Below are positions 60,270 through 64,000 of a stretch of DNA of 64,000 nt, piece after piece. The position numbers and the translations under genes are program-made. The notes beneath the pieces were generated by a model that ran no database searches, was not told where the DNA came from, and worked only from the letters and a program-made list of their open reading frames with translations. The DNA comes from CAYRQP01 sp964426545 (GTDB lineage: Bacteria > Fermentibacterota > Fermentibacteria > Fermentibacterales > JCC-6): the NCBI GenBank assembly GCA_964426545.1, contig CAYRQP010000004.1:1-64000 (forward strand). Reading direction: 5' to 3'. Positions within the stretch are counted from its first letter, which is position 1. Each line of letters begins with the position of its first letter.

Positions 60270-61214
60270 TTAACTCTTCATTCCCGACCTTGAGTAACTT
60301 GCGACAATTCGTTTCTGTACGAAGAGGAACAGAATTATCAGGGGTAATGTACTGAAGGTCGAAGCCGCCATAAGAAGAGAATAATTACTCGACTGTTCCT
60401 GATTGAAGTAGGAAAGACCTACCTGAAGTACGCGAAGATTCTCGGAGTGGGTAACAACAAGTGGCCACATGAAACTGTTCCATGAGCCGATGATGTTGAA
60501 GAGAATTACAGTGACCAGAACGGATTTAGAAAGAGGAAGTACGACTTTCCAGAGGTATTTGAGACGGCTACATCCGTCCAGCACAGCCGCTTCATAGAGA
60601 CTTATGGGAATAGTCCTGAAGTGCTGCCGGAGGAGAAATATCGTAAACACATTGGCAACCCATGGTACAATGAGAGCTGCATAAGTATCTATCCATCCAA
60701 GTTTCGATAAGACGACATAGGAAGGAGCCAGGTATACCGGCTGGGGAACCATCATCGTGGAAAGGAAAAGGAGGAAAAGCATGTTTCTTCCCCGGTATTT
60801 CATTGTGGCAAAAGAATACGCCGCGAGAGAGGATGTTACCAGAACGCCCAAAACAACTAGAGCTGTGACAAAAAGAGTGTTGAAAATGTATCTGGCAAAA
60901 GGAACCTTGTTCCAGGCTTCGCTGTAATTACGCAGCCCGCCTGAATTGACAGCAGTCAATATAAACCAAAAAATTAAGGGAATCAGTATTGCAAATCCGA
61001 TTAGATATTTCACCCATTTTTTCTGACCATCCGGGCACGAAATTACCCAAATAAGAAAAGGAATCAACATTATGATACAACCCACATAAAATAGCGAGCC
61101 TTCAATATTCAACGATGTTGAGACCATCCACAGGAAAGGCAGCAGCATAATTATTCCGCCCAGGACAAGCAGGAGGTGTTTTACTGTATTAAGAACTATC
61201 GCCTTTCCTGTCAT
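60270..61214 (-). CDS. carbohydrate ABC transporter permease (MalG/UgpE type)
   Basis: The 314 residues form about eight helices, two or three more than the usual six because of an insertion near residues 40-90. The EAA loop SLYEAAVLDGCSRLKYLWKVVLPLSKSVL and the N-terminal MVSTSLN block define the MalFG-type permease partner. It overlaps the MalF-type gene by four bases. No ATPase or solute-binding protein is encoded here; those must be elsewhere, as is common with a shared MsmK-type ATPase. The sugar is unknown. Confidence 0.88.
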   Translation of the reverse strand: MTGKAIVLNTVKHLLLVLGGIIMLLPFLWMVSTSLNIEGSLFYVGCIIMLIPFLIWVISCPDGQKKWVKYLIGFAILIPLIFWFILTAVNSGGLRNYSEAWNKVPFARYIFNTLFVTALVVLGVLVTSSLAAYSFATMKYRGRNMLFLLFLSTMMVPQPVYLAPSYVVLSKLGWIDTYAALIVPWVANVFTIFLLRQHFRTIPISLYEAAVLDGCSRLKYLWKVVLPLSKSVLVTVILFNIIGSWNSFMWPLVVTHSENLRVLQVGLSYFNQEQSSNYSLLMAASTFSTLPLIILFLFVQKRIVASYSRSGMKS

Positions 61215-62158
61215 TGGTCGTAATGTACCTTTCTGCCTGCAACCCGGCGCTGAATGATTGTAAGGCCGAGTAGAATAAGGAACAGGAATACGGAGATGGC
61301 ACTTGCATAGCCGATATCGAACCTGTCGAACGCTTTTTGGAACAGGTAGAAGACCATGACATTAGTCGTTCCGAGCGGACCGCCACCGGGGGGCGGGGTC
61401 ATTACATACACAAGTGCAAAAGTCTTGAATGAGATAATTGTGCTCATAATCAGGACATAATAAGTTGTAGGTGTTAACAGAGGCCAGGTGACGTGTTTGA
61501 ATGCCCCCCATTTTCTTGCACCGTCCAGTTTTGCAGCTTCATAATATGTATTGGGAATATTCTCGAGTCCGGCAAGAAATAGAACTGTATTATACCCGGC
61601 ACTCTTCCAGACACTGACTATGGTCAGGGATACCAGCGCCAGACTGGGTCCTGCCAGAATACCTTTCGGATGTATTCCAAGCGGAGACAGGATCATTTCG
61701 AACACCCCGCGCGGTTCCCGAAGCCACAAGAGCGGTTCACCGCCGAACAGGGTGATAATCTGATTTATCGGACCTGCTTCCGGGTTATAAAGCCAGGTCC
61801 AGACCACAGAGATGGCAACAGCAGAGGTTACAACCGGAAGGAAATAGATAGTCCTGTAAACACCTTTCCCTGCAAGTTTACCGCGGAGAAGCATAGCAAG
61901 AAACAAAGGAAACATTATACCAATCGGGACAACAAAAATGACATAGAAAACTGTGTTCATGACGCTCTGCCAGAAACGGGCATCTGTCAGCATTCTCTGA
62001 TAGTTGGAAAAACCTACAAAGCCGTGAAAGCCGCCGATATCATAATCCATGAAGGAGGCGGCAAAAGAACTGAGAATGGGAATTGTGCGGAAAGCAATTA
62101 CAATGATTAGAGCTGGGAGAATATAAAGATATGGTTCTATCTTTGTCTTTAAATTCAA
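61211..62158 (-). CDS. carbohydrate ABC transporter permease (MalF/UgpA type)
   Basis: The start is placed at TTG 62158, two bases after the upstream TGA and preceded by CAGGAG at the proper distance; an ATG at 62209 would overlap the upstream gene. The 315 residues form six helices with the EAA loop NTYYEAAKLDGARKWGAFKHVTWPLLTPT. With the next gene it forms the heterodimeric membrane channel of a sugar importer. Translation is coupled to the ComEA/ComEC-like gene. Confidence 0.87.
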   Translation of the reverse strand: MNLKTKIEPYLYILPALIIVIAFRTIPILSSFAASFMDYDIGGFHGFVGFSNYQRMLTDARFWQSVMNTVFYVIFVVPIGIMFPLFLAMLLRGKLAGKGVYRTIYFLPVVTSAVAISVVWTWLYNPEAGPINQIITLFGGEPLLWLREPRGVFEMILSPLGIHPKGILAGPSLALVSLTIVSVWKSAGYNTVLFLAGLENIPNTYYEAAKLDGARKWGAFKHVTWPLLTPTTYYVLIMSTIISFKTFALVYVMTPPPGGGPLGTTNVMVFYLFQKAFDRFDIGYASAISVFLFLILLGLTIIQRRVAGRKVHYDQ

Positions 62159-62159
62159 A

Positions 62160-63242
62160 TCAAATTCTCCTGCCTGTTGGTCCATAGGACACCGAAATAG
62201 AACTGCCATCCGTTCTGACTACAATAGTTTCATGCAGGTCGGTACGCAAGATTTCAGAATCAAGGTCTGAATATACTTCAAGAACAGCCGGTGCGGGATG
62301 ACCGAATCTATTATTCCTACCGACCTGAATAACTGCATATTGGGGCTTTACTATCCGAAGCCACGGCATGAAAACTGATGTAAGACTTCCGTGATGCGGC
62401 ACCTTGAGAACCGTCAGGGATTCTGCAGAAGGAGCAAGCACCATTTCCCCTGCTTCCTCCATATCTCCGGTAAGCAGGCAGGAAAATTCACCGCAGGTAA
62501 CCAGGACAATGGCGGAATTCTCATTAATGTTCAGGTTCTCAACCCCCGTCCCCATAGAGACGACCGTCACCGAGACAGACGGAGATAAGTTATAAACATC
62601 ACTTTCATGGAAAAGGCTGTACGGGCAATCTTCCTCTATAACGGCTTCGAGAAGGTCTTCATAGACATACGATGCATAAGCCATTCCCGGATCGATTACG
62701 CGAAGGACTTCAAAGTTCCGCAGGACAGATGCCAACCCCCCGATGTGATCTGCATGCGGGTGCGAGAATGCAACGGTATCGAGAGTATCTATTCCAAGGG
62801 TATGAAGGCGGGTAACAACAGCGGGTACAATCCCGCTTTCAGCATTCGGCCCACCGTCGAAGAGCCAGGTATCTCCTCCTGCAGCTTCGATGAGAATGGC
62901 ATCTCCCTGACCTATATCCAGGAAGTACATTGTAAGCAGGGGATCTTGAATATCTGTCTCCGGAAGCCAGTGAAGTGTATCAGCCGGGAGAACATCGAAA
63001 TTGGGAATGAATATAAAATCTTCTATTCGTGAAATTGTGCCCGGACCTATTCCGGATACATAATCCAGATCACTTATTTCGACAAAGTTTCCATATATTT
63101 CCCTAAATACAATGATTTCTTCAGCTTTGACCGGACCGATGCCGGGGAGGGATAAAAGTTCATCTATCGTTGCAGTGTTGATATCGATGGAGTCAGGGGA
63201 TAGCAGCGAAAAGAATAATAAAATAACAAAAATGCGAATCAT
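62160..63242 (-). CDS. secreted HhH (ComEA-like) plus metallo-beta-lactamase (ComEC-like) fusion
   Basis: ATG 63242 (MIRIFVILLFFSLLSPDSID) gives a signal peptide and 360 residues. Residues about 18-80 are two helix-hairpin-helix units (INTATIDELLSLPGIGPVKA, LDYVSGIGPGTISRIED) as in ComEA. The rest is a metallo-beta-lactamase domain with FLDIGQGDAILIEAAGGDTW, SHPHADHIGG, LTGDMEEAGE and KVPHHGSLTS, as in the ComEC C-terminal hydrolase. The ComEC membrane channel is missing. It could bind DNA outside the inner membrane and hydrolyse it or a nucleotide. It is divergent from the 63305 gene. Confidence 0.82.
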   Translation of the reverse strand: MIRIFVILLFFSLLSPDSIDINTATIDELLSLPGIGPVKAEEIIVFREIYGNFVEISDLDYVSGIGPGTISRIEDFIFIPNFDVLPADTLHWLPETDIQDPLLTMYFLDIGQGDAILIEAAGGDTWLFDGGPNAESGIVPAVVTRLHTLGIDTLDTVAFSHPHADHIGGLASVLRNFEVLRVIDPGMAYASYVYEDLLEAVIEEDCPYSLFHESDVYNLSPSVSVTVVSMGTGVENLNINENSAIVLVTCGEFSCLLTGDMEEAGEMVLAPSAESLTVLKVPHHGSLTSVFMPWLRIVKPQYAVIQVGRNNRFGHPAPAVLEVYSDLDSEILRTDLHETIVVRTDGSSISVSYGPTGRRI

Positions 63243-63304
63243 TACTTGACAATGCTCCTTTTCGTCTTCAGCATATATGCACGAAGTAAAGAAAGGGGGT
63301 TCCA

Positions 63305-63739
63305 ATGAAGAACCAAATCATAGGTATTCTATTGATTTTTGCTGTCGCAGTCACGGTGGCGGGAGATCTTCGTTTAGAGAACAACAGCTTCGAAACTCTG
63401 GGTTATATTAGAGAAGACGGCAGAATTGAAAGCAGCACATTCGAAATACTGGGGTATATCAGGGATGATGGAAGAATAGAAGATAGTTCCTATAATACCT
63501 TAGGATACATTTCAGACGGCAGAATCGAGAACGACAGGTTTGAAATACTATATGAATTGAAAGAAGACGGCAGGCTCACAAATAGATCGTTCATTATAAT
63601 AGCAACGATAAAGGATGACGGGACAGTCGAGAAGAGTGACTTTTCAGTCATCTTCTATGTCGACGGAACTGACCCAGACCTGAAAAAGAAAATCGCACTC
63701 TACCTGATATTCTTCACCGACCTTCTGACGACAGAGTAA
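63305..63739 (+). CDS. secreted beta-repeat protein (5-fold beta-flower-like)
   Basis: The 144 residues have a signal (MKNQIIGILLIFAVAVTVAG) behind AAAGGGGGTTCC and then five tandem repeats of about 20 residues: NSFETLGYIREDGRIESS, TFEILGYIRDDGRIEDS, SYNTLGYI-SDGRIEND, RFEILYELKEDGRLTNR and SFIIIATIKDDGTVEKSD. Each has two short strands around D-G-R-I-E. The five-fold repeat suggests a closed five-bladed small barrel, as in the beta-flower proteins of gut anaerobes. No active site is visible. It ends with a hydrophobic helix (KKKIALYLIFFTDLL). Confidence 0.7.
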   Translation: MKNQIIGILLIFAVAVTVAGDLRLENNSFETLGYIREDGRIESSTFEILGYIRDDGRIEDSSYNTLGYISDGRIENDRFEILYELKEDGRLTNRSFIIIATIKDDGTVEKSDFSVIFYVDGTDPDLKKKIALYLIFFTDLLTTE

Positions 63740-63762
63740 CTCAAGAGCCTATTACCACCATA

Positions 63763-64000
63763 TCATATATCAGGGATACCGTTTCTTGGTGTCCCGTTCA
63801 TTTTGTCACTTTCGATAATCAGAGGCACTATCGTGGATATGCATCTCTACTCGATAGATGGAAGGTTGGTATCCAGTACGAGAGGTGAACTTATCCATCA
63901 TCGACAAACGAGTTTTGTCTTCGAGGAGTAGATGGACGCTACCATCAGGATGCTATATACTCCTTGTGGATACAGGAGAAGATATGTACTTGACACGAAA
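63763..64000 (+). pseudogene. remnant of a Por-type sorting-domain tail, cut by the window edge
   Basis: The plus strand reads VDMHLYSIDGRLVSSTRGEL in one frame, a TAG at 63929-63931 in that frame, and after a one-base shift SRWTLPSGCYILLVDTGEDM, ending at the window edge. This is the usual end of a sorting domain (x-Y-D-I-x-G-R, then L-P-x-G-x-Y-x-L). No intact upstream gene accompanies it within the window. The stretch after 63740 otherwise holds no recognised gene. Confidence 0.45.

Overview
The window looks like chromosomal DNA of an uncultured anaerobic, Gram-negative-type bacterium of the FCB superphylum, of the kind found in candidate phyla such as Fermentibacterota, Cloacimonadota or WOR-3. 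This is inferred from secreted proteins with signal peptides and C-terminal Por-type sorting domains (agmatine-deiminase-like, gingipain-like C25, C45-like), a PorV/UPF0164-like outer-membrane protein, dense operons with ATGA overlaps, and a large H2/heterodisulfide-reductase operon. No rRNA or universal ribosomal marker is present, so the taxonomy is inference. Promoters resemble sigma70 sites (TTGACA, 16-17 bp, TATAAT), best seen at two tRNA genes, mazEF and larE.

Layout. 0-7 kb: a beta-carbonic-anhydrase-like gene behind a secreted PAD-family deiminase, an SppA-type protease with an outer-membrane-barrel-like N-terminus, a DUF2147 protein, and a DUF1015/lipoprotein/membrane-protein operon. 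7-13 kb: an AddB/AddA-type helicase-nuclease pair. 13-19 kb: methyltransferase, MazEF-type toxin-antitoxin, HAD phosphatase, GT1 glycosyltransferase and a gingipain-like protease. 19-27 kb: one minus-strand operon of larC, larB, a thioredoxin-fold protein, a homocysteine methyltransferase/MTHFR fusion and a short MetH, with larE divergent across overlapping promoters. 27-36 kb: mixed small genes, a palindromic insertion beside tRNA-Gln, a C45-like secreted hydrolase, a transglutaminase-like pseudoenzyme, CofE-like and creatininase-like genes, an ABC exporter, CutA and initiator tRNA. 36-49 kb: a TPR-ATPase, an S9 peptidase, an LPG-synthase-like membrane protein, two decayed secreted-protein genes, a secreted ORF interrupted by an in-frame TGA, a CotH/lamin-tail surface protein and an AAA_14/DUF4143 ATPase.

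49-63 kb: an unbroken minus-strand run. Its distal part encodes a [NiFe] hydrogenase of Mvh type, MvhD, HdrA, HdrB, HdrC, a hydrogenase maturation protease and, inserted between mvhD and mvhGA, a fumarate-reductase-like flavoprotein/iron-sulfur pair. The simplest reading is a cytoplasmic complex that exchanges electrons between H2, a disulfide or low-potential carrier, and fumarate or a related acceptor. Upstream in the same run are a ComEA/ComEC-like secreted protein, two sugar ABC permeases, a PorV-like protein and small lipoproteins.

Oddities. Two otherwise intact genes lack any ATG/GTG/TTG start but have a well-placed ribosome-binding site before ATA or ATT, one of them only about 27 nt downstream of a near-consensus promoter. 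One secreted ORF stays open for 248 codons except for a single in-frame TGA, which is followed by a hairpin. Several small genes (GYD-family, a 95-codon unknown, two tandem secreted paralogues, and a sorting-domain tail at the right edge) are frameshifted or decayed.
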